Assembly (NCBI GenBank): GCA_013396635.1
Contig: WBMW01003194.1
Coordinates: 1 to 64,000, forward strand
DNA length: 64,000 nucleotides
Source: Penelope pileata
Lineage: Eukaryota > Chordata > Aves > Galliformes > Cracidae
Direction of reading: 5' to 3'
The notes under the pieces are model-generated. The model made no database searches, had not been told where the DNA came from, and saw nothing but the letters and a program-made list of their open reading frames with translations. The position numbers and the translations under genes are program-made. Shown here in pieces: positions 50,751 to 61,935 of this stretch. Within the stretch, counting starts at the first letter, position 1, and each line of letters begins with the position of its first letter.

Positions 50751-52340
50751 ATGCACGCAGTTAAACATGACATAGCATGACAGCGTTGTATGGATTTTGT
50801 TTGCTTTGATTTCATTGTTCTTGCTGTTTGTCTGTTTTCCAGTACAGCAGAGGCAGAAACTAGACTAGGTTAAACCTGAGTAGATACTAGGCTTCATTTC
50901 ATCACCTGAATTGAAAAAATAAAAATAAAAAAAATCAATTTCTCATTTGTCTGTTATAGGAGCTTTTTCTAAGAAGGTGGCTCAAACTTCTACTGGAAGT
51001 CTATTTTATTTGGAATGCTTAATAGCTTTGGATCCAAACCAATCCCTAACCCAAGACATGTTCAGGAGAAAAACGAAACCAACCTCTACTTTCTGTCACC
51101 TGAAAATTACTCACTGACAAACATCAAGGGCATATATTTTCTTTTAGTCCTACAATATTTGAAACAGATCACAGACACTGAAGGATGACATTTTGTTACA
51201 TATATCATAAGCAGCTTGCTTCAAGAATCAAAAAGGGACTAGGCAAGGCATAACAACAATGCTACAATAGAGGAACAGCAAATTTGATTAAGTCCAGAAA
51301 AACAATAGATTGTTTCATGTAAAGAACTATAAGAGACACAATTTAGAGGTGAAAGTGGAATTGTGCTGAACAAAAACTACTGTGGCCTCAAAGAGAACAG
51401 AAACTCTGTGCTAGATTATGAAAAAAGGAAATTCAGGCATATGTCTACTGAAAGAAAATAAGTGATGAATCTTCAAAATTAGTGCTATATAATAATGAAA
51501 GTTTTAATCTTTGGTCTTCCAGAACACAAAATTCCTATTCAGTGCATAGGAACTAGATTTCACTATTAATAACTGACACAAAAAGACAGTGGAATTCATA
51601 TTCAGGGCAGCTCAAAGAGAAGAAACATTAACAAGTACTTTCATGTTCACAGAAGCAAAGGAGAGTTTCAGGAAAAGTTTATGGCTAGTGTCAGTTTTTT
51701 TCCCTCTCCACTGTTCATTTCAATGGCAAATGCTCTAAGACTTAATTTTATAGGAATATAGCATATCAGAAAAACTATTTCTCTGAATAAAAGCTAATTT
51801 TTTTGTTTTCTGAATACCACCTGTGTCATACTCTTGTTAAGAGAATGGTCAGAGTTATTCACCGAAGCAGTTCAATCAACGAATATATATTCAAGAAAGT
51901 TACAGTCTACTCAATTTGGAGAAGAAGTGAAATTCACTGAATATGTTCTTTGTTGTGAATTATTCATCTACAACTAGTAAATATACATTTCCCTCTAATT
52001 TTTAGTAAACACTATAGTACTTGGTTTTCAGAATTCAGTACTCTGAATTCAGAATCAATCAACACATCAGCTGATGTCATCTCTCAGCTAGGGGTTACGA
52101 GGAGGTCTTTGAGTCAAATTTAGAGCTCATTTCCTTTAAGGAAACTTTGTTATCTCAGAGTCACCAGAGTTTCCCTGAATTTACATCTTGTAAGTGAAAT
52201 CAAAATCCTGCTTTTTCCTCTATCAGTTTAATTACTATAGATAATTAAATGAAGAACTAGCAACTTTGTTGTAAGCGCTCCTGTAGGTGATATGTTTTAT
52301 AATGGATACATTAAACACAGCATAGACAACTGATCAAAAG
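50751..52340. other. Unannotated AT-rich interval
   Basis: No gene or repeat family recognised. The largest frames are short and AT-driven. It lies between the LTR/leader and the CR1 3' end. Confidence 0.5.
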
Positions 52341-52862
52341 AGGTGATTCTCCCACTATATTTAGCATTATTGTGGCCTCACCTTGAAGTATGTACACAGT
52401 TTTGGGCTCCACAATGTAAAAAGAATATTAAGATATTTGAAAGCATCCAGAGGAGGGCAACAAATCTGATAAGGAAGGCATATCCTGCGAGGACAGGCTG
52501 AGGAACACTTGAGTTGTCTAATTTGGAGAAAAGGAGGCCAAGAAGTGACCTCATTGCTCTCTGCAATTCCCTGAGGAGGTAAGTGCAGAGGGAGGCACCA
52601 ATCTCCCTCACAACCAATAACAGAATACATGGGAATGTCACAAAGCTGTGCCAAAGTTAAGGCTAGATATTAGGAAAAATGTATTCACTTGAGTGTGGTC
52701 AAACAGGCTTCCTAGCAAGGTGGTTGACACCCCATGCCTACCAGTGTTTAATGATGCCTTCAGTAATACGCTATACTATTTGGTAGCCCTGAAGTGTTTG
52801 GGCAGTTGGACTCAATCTTTGAAGTTCCCTTACAACTGCACTGAACTGTTCTACTCTTCTTC
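52341..52862 (+). mobile_element. CR1 LINE 3' end, plus orientation
   Basis: About 520 bp corresponds to the last part of CR1: the end of ORF2 (AGGTGATTCTCCC..., TTTTGGGCTCCACAATGTAA) and the 3' UTR, including GATATTAGGAAAAA and GTTGGACTCAATC..., and ending in a degenerate ACTGTTCTACTCTTCT tail at the position of the usual ATTCTATG repeats. It is 5'-truncated, as most CR1 insertions are. Stops and deletions show it is old. It has the opposite orientation to the CR1 at 53419-55252. Confidence 0.87.
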
Positions 52863-53418
52863 TAAAAGAAAATTGCCAAGACACAGTAAGAGTCAATGTA
52901 AAAATGAAAAATTAGAAAGATACATTTTCCCACTTCAAAAAATTGCTGGTTGATTTTGACACTTTCACAGAAAGTCCATCCAATTGGCATGGTGTTGCCA
53001 TAATGGGAAACCTCTTGTAACACCGCAATTCAACAAGCTAAAACAAGTAATTTAACCTTTGAAAACATAATAATTCAAACTGACCATCTATGACAGGTCT
53101 AAGAAGATGGCCCATTGAGATTTTGCTGTAAAGAACATAGCAACTTTTGGTAAAAAGCAACCCAAAGACTTCTAAACTCACAACAAGGTATTAAGAACTA
53201 GAGAAAAAAAATTGTATCTATAATGATAGAAGTATATAGCTGGAAAGACACAGTGATCTGTGAAGTGCCCATACTCAGAACTTCCATGAAAGCAAAAGAG
53301 ATTTCCTCAGGAGAGGCTTTGTAGAATAGGCCTATAATTTCATTTATTCTTGTGTAGGAAGATTTTTCTGGTATCTTTCCTTGCTCGTTTATGCATTAGT
53401 AACCTAATTACCATTATA
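52863..53418. other. Unannotated spacer between two CR1 copies
   Basis: About 550 bases of AT-rich DNA with no recognisable feature. Confidence 0.55.
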
Positions 53419-53555
53419 TCATAGAACGGTTCAGGTTGGAATGGGCCTTAGAGATCATCTTGTTCCAACCCCCCTGCCATGGGCAAGGACATCTCCCACT
53501 AGACTAGGCTGCCCAAAGCCCCATCCAGCCTGGTCTTGAATACTTTCAGGGAGGG
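53419..53555 (-). mobile_element. CR1 LINE 3' end, minus orientation, segment A
   Basis: Reads ATCATAGAACGGTTCAGGTT onward, the reverse complement of a CR1 3' terminus, through CAGCCTGGTCTTGAATACTT. It is interrupted at GAGGG (53551-53555) by an LTR and continues beyond it at 54346 with GAGGAGGCACCCACAAC. Joining A to B across the LTR gives a normal CR1 3' UTR, which dates the LTR as the younger insertion. Confidence 0.92.
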
Positions 53556-54345
53556 TGTCCCACTCCAATTATTGGAGTGAGGGGAGATTCTTTAATACAC
53601 CCGGAGTGAAATTAAGACACAAGTGAGGTCAAATGTTGTCCAACCAGTTTAATAGAAATTCTGGTCAGTTAGGGAGACAGAGATGGGGAAGCAGGTGATA
53701 GTAAAAGGATAGGAGATAAGAGTGAAGGTTACATATAAAAAGCAGGGACAGCCACCACCATGGATCCCATGCCGTTGTGTCGGTTCAGGAACATCTTCAG
53801 GCCTGTGTGGGAGCGAGGGAGCAAGAACACAGGAGGAAGCAGCAGCAAGCAGGCACCAGCTGAAGCAGGAGCAGACATCAGGAGAAGCAGGAGTAGGCAT
53901 TGGGCCATCAGGAAGGAAGCAGGAGACAACAAGCAGGCACCAGGTAGCAGGGCAGCAGGACCTTATGTCTCAAACAGCAGGAGGTATCAGCACCAGGCAG
54001 GTATCAGGCATGCCCAGCCAGGCATCAGTCAGATATCAGTCAGACAGGAGCAGAGAGGCAGCTAGTGTTCCCCTTTTGGAGGGGTCTTCTTCTCCTCCTT
54101 TTCAGCCAGCATGACACTCCTGGGCACCCAGGTATGTCAGGTAGGCATGTAGGGGCATGCATATCCCCTTGGTGGTTGCCTTCCTCAAGGCGCCAGTCTG
54201 AGAGGCTGCTAGATGGCTGTTTAGCAGCTGCTTATCTCTCATTGCCCCTGGTCTGCAAGCCTTTGGACAGCAGGCAGGTGGGCAAACTTTGAGACAAAAA
54301 AGTTCTCAAACTTTGAGACAAAAGATTCAGAAACAGTCCGTTACA
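53556..54345. mobile_element. LTR inserted into CR1, about 790 bp
   Basis: Termini TGTCCCA... and ...CGTTACA give the TG...CA ends of an LTR. Flanking five-mers GAGGG and GAGGA are a near-perfect target-site duplication, and the insertion splits a CR1 3' UTR cleanly. Orientation is not certain. On the minus strand a poly(A)-signal-like ATTAAA lies about 100 bases before the end; on the plus strand a TATA-like CATATAAAAAG occurs at 53732-53742. The middle (53825-54060) is a purine-rich run of degenerate GCAGGAG/CAGGCACCAG motifs that opens a spurious 130-codon frame. I do not recognise the family by name. Confidence 0.78.
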
Positions 54346-54579
54346 GAGGAGGCACCCACAACTTCTCCGGGCAACATGTTCCAGTGTCTCACCACCCTCA
54401 CAGTGAAAAATTTCCTCCTTATATCTAGTCTAAATCCACCCTCTTTCAGTTTATAACTGTTACCCCTTGTCCTGTCATTACCTATCCTTGTAAAAAGTCC
54501 TTCCCCAGCTTTCCTGTAGGCCCCTTCAGGTACTGGAAGACTGCTATCAGGTCCCCCCGCAGCCTTCTCTTCTCCAGGC
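53991..54579. repeat. False tandem duplication 3, first copy
   Basis: These 589 bases cover the end of the LTR and the start of CR1 segment B. They recur exactly at 54581-55169 after a single N at 54580. Confidence 0.92.
54346..54579 (-). mobile_element. CR1 minus-orientation, segment B (first printed copy)
   Basis: The CR1 3' UTR resumes after the LTR (GAGGAGGCACCCACAACTTC) and breaks off at the N. It is the same stretch as 54936-55169. Confidence 0.88.
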
Positions 54580-54580
54580 N

Positions 54581-55169
54581 CACCAGGCAGGTATCAGGCA
54601 TGCCCAGCCAGGCATCAGTCAGATATCAGTCAGACAGGAGCAGAGAGGCAGCTAGTGTTCCCCTTTTGGAGGGGTCTTCTTCTCCTCCTTTTCAGCCAGC
54701 ATGACACTCCTGGGCACCCAGGTATGTCAGGTAGGCATGTAGGGGCATGCATATCCCCTTGGTGGTTGCCTTCCTCAAGGCGCCAGTCTGAGAGGCTGCT
54801 AGATGGCTGTTTAGCAGCTGCTTATCTCTCATTGCCCCTGGTCTGCAAGCCTTTGGACAGCAGGCAGGTGGGCAAACTTTGAGACAAAAAAGTTCTCAAA
54901 CTTTGAGACAAAAGATTCAGAAACAGTCCGTTACAGAGGAGGCACCCACAACTTCTCCGGGCAACATGTTCCAGTGTCTCACCACCCTCACAGTGAAAAA
55001 TTTCCTCCTTATATCTAGTCTAAATCCACCCTCTTTCAGTTTATAACTGTTACCCCTTGTCCTGTCATTACCTATCCTTGTAAAAAGTCCTTCCCCAGCT
55101 TTCCTGTAGGCCCCTTCAGGTACTGGAAGACTGCTATCAGGTCCCCCCGCAGCCTTCTCTTCTCCAGGC
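54581..55169. repeat. False tandem duplication 3, second copy
   Basis: Second copy, offset 590. CR1 sequence continues normally past 55169, showing that this copy joins the true right flank. The ORF at 54655-54882 repeats 54065-54292 for this reason. Confidence 0.92.
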
Positions 55170-55252
55170 TGAACAGTTCCAACTCTCTCAGCCTGTCCTC
55201 GTAGGGTAGGTGTTCCAGCCCTCTGATCATCTTCGTGTCCCTCCTCTGGACC
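54936..55252 (-). mobile_element. CR1 minus-orientation, segment B (copy joined to the right flank)
   Basis: Continues from the CR1 3' UTR into the end of ORF2: CAGCCTTCTCTTCTCCAGGC, CTCTCAGCCTGTCCTCGTAG and CTCCTCTGGACC are characteristic. It is 5'-truncated at about 55252. Together with segment A this makes one CR1 insertion of about 450 bp, reasonably well conserved and therefore younger than the plus-strand CR1 at 52341. Confidence 0.92.
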
Positions 55253-58213
55253 AGGTTTTTACCTAGTAGCTTTTAGATCTGTACAACGTTATAATGCCAC
55301 ATGCTTGATGTGTTTGTCCTTTCTCCCATTTTTATCTATTATCAGGTCTATCCTGGGATGTTCATAAAGTAAAACAGGCAATATGACAACAGCTTAATTT
55401 CCTCATGGAATGTTCTAAAATTGAAATTGCTTGATTTAAGTGACAAAAATGTCTTCACTTTCAAATAGTTTTTTTTACATTTCTTAGAACCATAGAAGCA
55501 AAGTTTTACTTCTTAACATGCACCGTGTCACTTCAACTCATTGAAAAACACTGGCATGATATTAACTGTAGAAGTACATCATATGCCTTAGTCTGTTCTG
55601 AAAACAAGATACTCATATGACCTCTTGGCACCAGATAACTAATTAGCTTTGACTGCTGAGTATTACTGATTCCAGCTGTAGTACTTAACTAATTACGTTT
55701 TCTCTCTTCCATGCTGCTATCAGTTGTGTAAGAGGATGGTTTTTATAACAATGTTCTAAATACTCAAGGAAGAGACTGATTGTGAAAAATCTAGAGGACA
55801 ATCTTTCTGAAAATGAGAGCAATACAGTGTCTATAACTATTATTAGAAATATTGCTAAAAATACATCCAATTGAAACATGTAAGAAATACTGCTACTTTA
55901 TGTGAATTTAAACCAAAGTTGTGTTCACACAGCAACTGAAATTCTAGATGAGAGGATAAGCAACAAATGTATTAGCACTCATTGAATTAAGTGCTTAACA
56001 TTAAAAAGCTGGAAAAAAGGCACCTGATTATATTAATATGAATTTGTTGAGGATACTGGGACTAAACAGACAGAAAAACAAACTGAGAAATTTTCAAGTT
56101 TTACAAGTGGAGTTCTTACTCCTAACAAGGATAATTCTAAGTCAATTTCCAACATTGTTTTATTGAATGAAATTAAATTTAAAAGAAATGCTCTAGAGGT
56201 ATATTGAAGGCTCAAAATCTAAGTGATATTTTAAATGAAAAATCATCCTAAGATTAATGTCCAAAGTGTTCAATTTCATAAAAGACGAGTAAAATATTTG
56301 CATATTTCTTCACAAGAGAATAGATCATGTCTGGTGATCAACTTTTTTTTTTGAAAAGAAAGTTCTGTTTACTTTTGGAGATAAATTTAACACCATTGCA
56401 TGGCCTATGCCAGACCAGGCAAGGATTTATTGCCAGCAATATGTGAACCAAGTACATTTTCATGATTATGTTCCCAGTGTATGAAGATTGATGATTTCAA
56501 ACACTCATAACACTAGCAACTTTGTTTTTTTGGAGTAGCAGTGCAGAAACTTGATCTAGATCTTGCAAGTAACGATGAAAAAGCAGTAAGGGAAGTAGCC
56601 ATGTTGCAAGTACCTTTTAAAAATTAAACAGTCTACTTCCCTTTGGCAATAAAACAGCAAGACAATAACTTCTGAAACTGGGTAATGTAGTAATATGCAA
56701 CAATCTTATGACCATCAGAGTAAGCCTGAGATATTTCACTTTACCTTTTGTCATACAGTTTGAGTACAACATTGTAACTATATGAAAGAAAATAATGAGC
56801 CTAGGATAGCAATGAGGAGCCTGATCTTGCATTAATGAGACCACAGTTATGTGGCTTTCAAATTAACCTTGATCAGGAGCAACAAGGGCAAAGCCAGAGT
56901 GGTATCAAGCAGTTAACGGTGTGCTTTTAATGCAGAGAATCACCACAAAAACACTTGTTTTCATTATACGTAGCCTACCTGGCTCAAGAAAAAAAGAAAA
57001 AGTCCAAATTCACACAACTATTTGTCTCACTCAGCTACACCATTACCCCATCCAAAGCCAGGAGCTCTTTTTCACCCTCTCTAGTTCTGGATCTGCTACT
57101 GCTTCCTGCTCCTTGAACTCCTCCCCTTCCACAAACTGCTTCCACTAACTGCTCTAGCTTTATCTGGCTGACCTTTATGTAAGCCTCAGGCACAACCCCC
57201 CCTTCTTTCCCCCCACCCCCACCCCTTTTCCCCAGGCAGAGGGAGCATGTGTGCCTGCGCTCCCTAGGCCAGCCACACCCCTCTGCCACGTGCTTAATCA
57301 TCAGTTCAGGCCATAATCAGCAGTTTCCCTACACTACTCATCTTTTTATAACCTACAACACTGAGAGAAATGCAACAACCCATAAAGGTATTAAGAACCA
57401 TCACGTAACAGTAATGATTTTAGAAAGTGCTTCTATAGGTCTCTTAGAAGAAGAAAAATAGAGGCAATCCAAAAATTTGTGCCAAAGTTTTGGGAGTCCT
57501 AGGACTGTACTTCTGTAGATGCAATGCTATTATGAAACAAAGCACTTTATTCTCCAACTACAAAGCTATTTTTGAGCTAAATTTCCTTCAGTACACCAAA
57601 GCCAACTTAGAAATTCAGCATTTAATCACAAGGAATTATGCTGATATTTCTACAGTCAAGCAAGCAATTCCCTTTGTGTGTTCAGAACCTGTGACTGTTA
57701 GTCATAAAGAAAAGCTTCTGAAATGTAAAAAGCAGATTTGATAGGCATAAATGAGCCCAGTACATTGGCCACTTAGGAATAATTTTCTTCTTTGACCTCA
57801 TGCTTCTCACAGGTACAAATTCTCGGCTTTGAAAAAACTGTCTCCAGAAAAAAATAAATTGAAAAGAAAAAATTAAAATAATTAAAACCTCCAAAGCATT
57901 AGAATCCTAAAGAATCCACTGTAGCTATTGTAGGAATATGTCATCGGAAATATTCATTCTTCGGCTTTAGCAAGATACTGCTGATCAACTGGAAGACCAG
58001 GGACTGTGTAGAGGTACCTTGCCATTAAAATAACCCTAGGTATCTTCATTTGAAAACTCAGCTAACATACTGAAAAGGTATTATGGCAACACTTATGTCC
58101 CCATACTTGCAAGCAAGGAAAACTGGTCAAGAATGTAAAAATTCAGGGCAGTCTTGACTCACAGTGATGCTGAAATGGTTGAGTTCAAGGTTATGAAAGG
58201 AGGAAGCAGACAA
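55253..58213. other. 3-kb unannotated interval with a C-rich patch
   Basis: Mostly AT-rich with no recognised gene. A GC-richer patch at about 57030-57310 contains a run of C blocks (57196-57233) and may be part of an unrecognised LTR or other repeat. Confidence 0.5.
57196..57233 (-). other. Potential G-quadruplex motif on the minus strand
   Basis: Five C blocks of 7, 6, 5, 4 and 4 bases are separated by loops of 6, 1, 1 and 4 on the plus strand. The complementary G strand meets the usual four-tract G-quadruplex pattern with long tracts and short loops. Confidence 0.8.
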
Positions 58214-58769
58214 AATCAAATCCATATCTATCCAATTTGCAGAGAAGGATGTTATGGGTGACTGTATCAAAGGTCTTACTGAAATCCAGATAGATTATAT
58301 CAGTGGCTCTTCCCTTGTCCAGTGATGCAGTCATGCCATCATAGAAAACCACTAGGTTGGTCAGGGAGAACTTCCCCTTGGTGAAGCCGTGCTGATTGTC
58401 TTGTATCACCCCCCATTCTTCTATGTGCCTTAGCATAGCTTCCAGGAGGATCTGCTCCATGATCTTCCCAGGCACAGAGGTGAAGTTGACAGGTCGGCAG
58501 TTGCATGGGTCATCCTTTCTACCCTTCTTAAAAATGGGTGTGATATTTCCTTTTTTCCAGTCACTAGGGACTTCACCTGAACACCATGACTTTTCACATA
58601 ACATTGAGAGTGACTTGGCAACAACATCGTCCAATTCCCTCAGGACTCTGGGATGCATCTTCTTGGGACCCATAGACTTATGGATATTCAGGCTCCTTCG
58701 GTGATCACAAACTTGATCTTCTCTTACAATGGAAGGGACACTGGTCCCCAGTCCCACCTTCTGAAACAT
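58191..58769 (-). pseudogene. CR1 reverse transcriptase fragment, 192 codons
   Basis: This is the longest open frame with recognisable homology in the window. It carries the reverse transcriptase fingers and start of palm: SDWKKGNITPIFKKGRKDDP, then a region that in active copies reads into the RPV(N/S)LTSVPGK-type block, a HIEEWGVIQDNQHGF block, and motif A (YLDFSKTFDTV). It ends shortly after motif A, and the last residues (DFVCFLLS) fall in flanking DNA. The encoded fragment lacks motif C (the Asp pair) and cannot polymerise. Frames on the opposite strand over the same interval are shadows. Confidence 0.88.
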
Positions 58770-59545
58770 CTGCTTGAGGGGTTGTGTGAAGAGCAGTTGC
58801 CAGTGAAGACTGAGGCAAAAAAATTGTTGAGTACCTCAGTCTTCTTCTTGTCCATTGTTACCAGCCTGCCTGTACTGCTCATTAGGGAGGGTAATCCCTC
58901 TTGGACTTCTCTGGTTGAGGTACCTGTAGAAGCCTTTCTTGTTCTTCTTTTCACCCCATGTGAAGTCTAGTTCCAGTTGGGCTTTGGCCTTCCTAACTCC
59001 ATCCCTGCACAGCCTAGCAACATCCCTATAATTCTCCCAGGGTATCTGTCCCTGCTTCCACTGCCTGTGCATTTTCTTCTTGGTCTCCAGTTTGAGAGAC
59101 TCCAGCAGGTCCCTGTTCAGCCATGCTGATCACTTGCTTTCCTTTCCTGACTTCTTGCATCTGAAGAGCTGGAATTTGGCTTTCCTAAAATTTATCATCC
59201 TGATTTTATTCTCTCTCTGTCCTGTATCCCTCAGGAATGTGAACTCCACCATTGCACGATCACCACAGCCCAGGCATCCTCCAACCCTGATGTCACCAAC
59301 CAGTTCACTTGCGTTGGTGAGCAACAGGTCCAGTATTGCCCCCCCGGTGAGGTTGTCTAGTACTTGCCACAATAAGTTTTCCTCAATGTGTTCCAGGAGC
59401 CTCCTGGATTGCCTACAGCTCACAGTGCTACTTTTCCAGCAGATGTCAGGGTGATTGAAGTCTCACAGCAGGTCTAGAGCCTGTGATCATGACACCTCCT
59501 GTAGCTGGAGGAAAAAGGCTTCATCAACAGTCTCTGTTTGATTAT
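58214..59545 (-). mobile_element. CR1 LINE coding fragment (endonuclease to reverse transcriptase)
   Basis: About 1.3 kb of CR1 ORF2 on the minus strand, broken by frameshifts. From high to low coordinates it shows the C-terminal endonuclease part (59130-59423, with ILDLLLTNASELVGDIRVGG), the linker (58836-59072, KNKKGFYRYLNQ) and the N-terminal half of the reverse transcriptase (58191-58769). The reverse transcriptase half has the motif-A stretch IIYLDFSKTFDTVTHN with its catalytic Asp kept. At the endonuclease site usually read as SDH, this copy shows GDR, so the nuclease would be dead even without the shifts. The downstream reverse transcriptase motif C and the 3' UTR are absent. Confidence 0.93.
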
Positions 59546-60060
59546 TGTATGGTAGTGTTCTTTTTTGAGATTGCAATGCAAAATTAACATTATCAATATG
59601 AAATAGACATTTATGAAAGAGACACAATATATTTGTTTTCAGTTTTAGTTTTATTTGTTCTAGGAAATCTCAAAACAATTTTCAGTACATCTGTGGGGTT
59701 TTTTTTTATCACAAAATAATCTAGTAATTAAGCATTGTTTAACATAAGAAATTATAAGAAATTTTGTTTTGCTTCCTTTAAAAATCTGCCACTCTGACAC
59801 TGTTATGTCTTGCCACTACTGCATGAATATTAAATTTCCAAACAAATATTTGCCACTTTTACTGGTGAGAAACTTTTCCAGAGCAGACATCAACAGTTGT
59901 AATATTTCTGGCTGTACTTCCTGTTAATAATATGTTCATTTATATATGTAAGAGCAAAACTGTCATAAAATTCTACGGCACCAACATAAACTACTCCTTT
60001 TTTATAAACTTTATTTTGTAAACTACTCTTATTCCTTTTAAATAATGTAACATTAGAGCA
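59546..60060. other. Unannotated AT-rich spacer between CR1 fragments
   Basis: About 500 bases with T-runs and no recognisable repeat. It could be a later insertion or ancient flank. Confidence 0.5.
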
Positions 60061-60540
60061 TTGGAAGTTAAGGGGGCCCAAGAGAATTGGTTGCCATTCA
60101 AGCACCACTTCTTCCAAGCCCAAAATCAGAGCATCCCTAAAAGTAAAAAATCAGGCAAAGGTGGCAGGAGACACACATGGATAAGCAAGGAGCTCATTGA
60201 AAAACTCAAATGGAAGAAGAAAGTCTACAGAATGTGGAAAAGGGGTCTGGCCAGTTAGGATGAATGTAGGAACGTTTCATGTCATGCAAGGTTGTGACAA
60301 GGAAGGCTAAGGCCCACTTGGAATTAAATCTGGCGAGAAAGGTAAGGGACAACAAGAAAGGCTTCTTTAAGTATGTCAATAGCAAAAAGAAGATGAGAGA
60401 AAATATGGGCCTGCTGCTGAATGAGGTGGATGCCCTGGTGATGGAGGATGCTGAGAAGGTGGAGTTACTGAATGCCCCCTTTGCTTCAGCCTTTGCTGCT
60501 AAGACTTCCCTTGACCATCTAGCAATGCTGAGCATGATGC
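60061..60540 (+). mobile_element. CR1 ORF2 linker fragment, plus orientation
   Basis: Plus-strand frames 60061-60258 and 60279-60608 read as the CR1 stretch between endonuclease and reverse transcriptase: SGKGGRRHTWISKELIEKLK, DNKKGFFKYVNSKKKM and LLLNEVDALVMEDAEKVELL. A stop and a frameshift near 60258-60280 separate the two halves. It corresponds to the same element part as 58700-59100 but lies on the opposite strand and is a different, diverged copy. Homology ends near 60540, where a minus-strand CR1 fragment takes over. Confidence 0.87.
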
Positions 60541-61095
60541 ACCCTAGAGTATGGTTGGCCCTTTCGGTTGCCAGGGTACACACTCCTGACTCAGAGTCAA
60601 CTTACTAACAACTAGAACCCCAAAATCCCTTTGTGTGGGGCTTTCTTTCCAATGTTTCATCCAGCACTCTGTACATATATCTATGGTTGCCTTGTCTCAT
60701 ATGATCTTGTTGAACTTCATACACTTGGTGATGTCCCAGCCCTCAAACTTACCATCTCTCTCTGCAAAGTCTCTCTACCCTTGAAGTAGTTGACAACTCC
60801 TTCCAATTTATTGTTCTCCACAAATTTGCTTAGTATACCTTCAATTTCTGTATCCAAGTAATTGCTGAAAATACTGAAGTGAACCGACCCTAAAAAGGAG
60901 TCTTTTGGAACACCACAAGTGACTGGCCACCAGCTTGATATTACTCCATTCACTATAAGCTTATGATCCCGACCCGTCAGCAAGTCACTTACCCATTGCA
61001 TTATGTTTTTGTCTAGCTATAGGCTGGATACTTTTTCCAGAAGGATAATCTGAGAAACATCATCAAAAGCTTTTATGAACTATATGGTAGATTAC
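60541..61095 (-). mobile_element. CR1 reverse transcriptase C-terminal fragment, minus orientation
   Basis: The minus-strand frame at 60717-61001 matches the CR1 reverse transcriptase from the VNGV...GVP...S.LG block onward (VNGVISSWWPVTCGVPKDSF). At the catalytic motif-C position normally holding the Asp pair it reads FVENNKLEGV, so both metal-binding aspartates are gone. Homology extends to about 60541 on the 3' side and fades near 61095. It covers a different part of ORF2 from 58214-59545, with little overlap. Confidence 0.85.
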
Positions 61096-61935
61096 CTGCT
61101 AGGAAAAATATTTTAACTAGAATACTTTAAAATACAAGATGAAAAGAACTTCTGAAATGGAATATTTGTTGTTTTATCCATTCATTCAAAGTGTCTTGCT
61201 CTTTTCTACGATCACTTTATGAAAGAAAAAAACAAACATATTGAGTAAAGAAGACCATGTTTTGACCATAAATTTTGCATGTGCAAAATTAGAACAGTTC
61301 CAAGCAACACCAAATATATTAAGGAAAACATGGGTTTTCTATCCTTTCATATATATAGATATATAGTATATAGATATATAGTACAAACCCTAAGTGAAGC
61401 AGGTTAAAAGAAATTCTGACACATCTTTAGTGTCTCATTTGGGTAACAAAATCTCTAAACCAAATGAAATGTGCTTCTCTAAATGGAAAAGATTAACAAT
61501 GAGATATTTGCAACTGGATTAGTATCTTTAAGTGTACATTGTTTTAATGCAAGACATCATTTGGTAAGAAGCTTTGAATTCTTGTTCATGTCATAAACCT
61601 TGCAGTTAAGATTCTTTTTATTTTATTTCCCTTGAAAGGAGTGTTTACTAAAGCAATAGCTAGTTGTAGTACAACCTGCATTCAAGGTTCACTTGAACAG
61701 AATCAAATTTTATTGGCTAGTTACAGGAAAAGAAAAAAACTGTACTTGACATGCATAGTAATATGGTTAAAACTTTAATAAAATGTAAGATGGAATGAAC
61801 TCTGAGAAACAATATGCTGACCATTCTATGATTCTATGACATCTTGAGATTACTTAACTGTTGTGAGATACAGGCTATCTATTAAATAAGAGTTAAGCCC
61901 AGAGGTGAAGAATACATTTAGGTTTCTCAATTTTA
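61096..61935. other. Unannotated AT-rich interval
   Basis: No gene recognised. A (TATAGA)-like run occupies 61350-61382. At 61823-61839 two ATTCTATG units occur, the repeat found at CR1 3' ends; no CR1 body precedes them, so this is at most a trace. Confidence 0.5.

Noticed and set aside
53722..54114. 130-codon plus-strand ORF rich in Gln, Ser, Gly and Arg
   Set aside because: It runs through degenerate short repeats inside an LTR; overlapping frames of similar length occur in other phases and on the other strand.
58396..58970. Plus-strand ORFs of 102 and 105 codons
   Set aside because: They are antisense shadows of the CR1 reverse transcriptase and linker on the minus strand.
61823..61839. 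Full CR1 3' end
   Set aside because: Only two ATTCTATG units are present, and the upstream sequence does not match the CR1 3' UTR.
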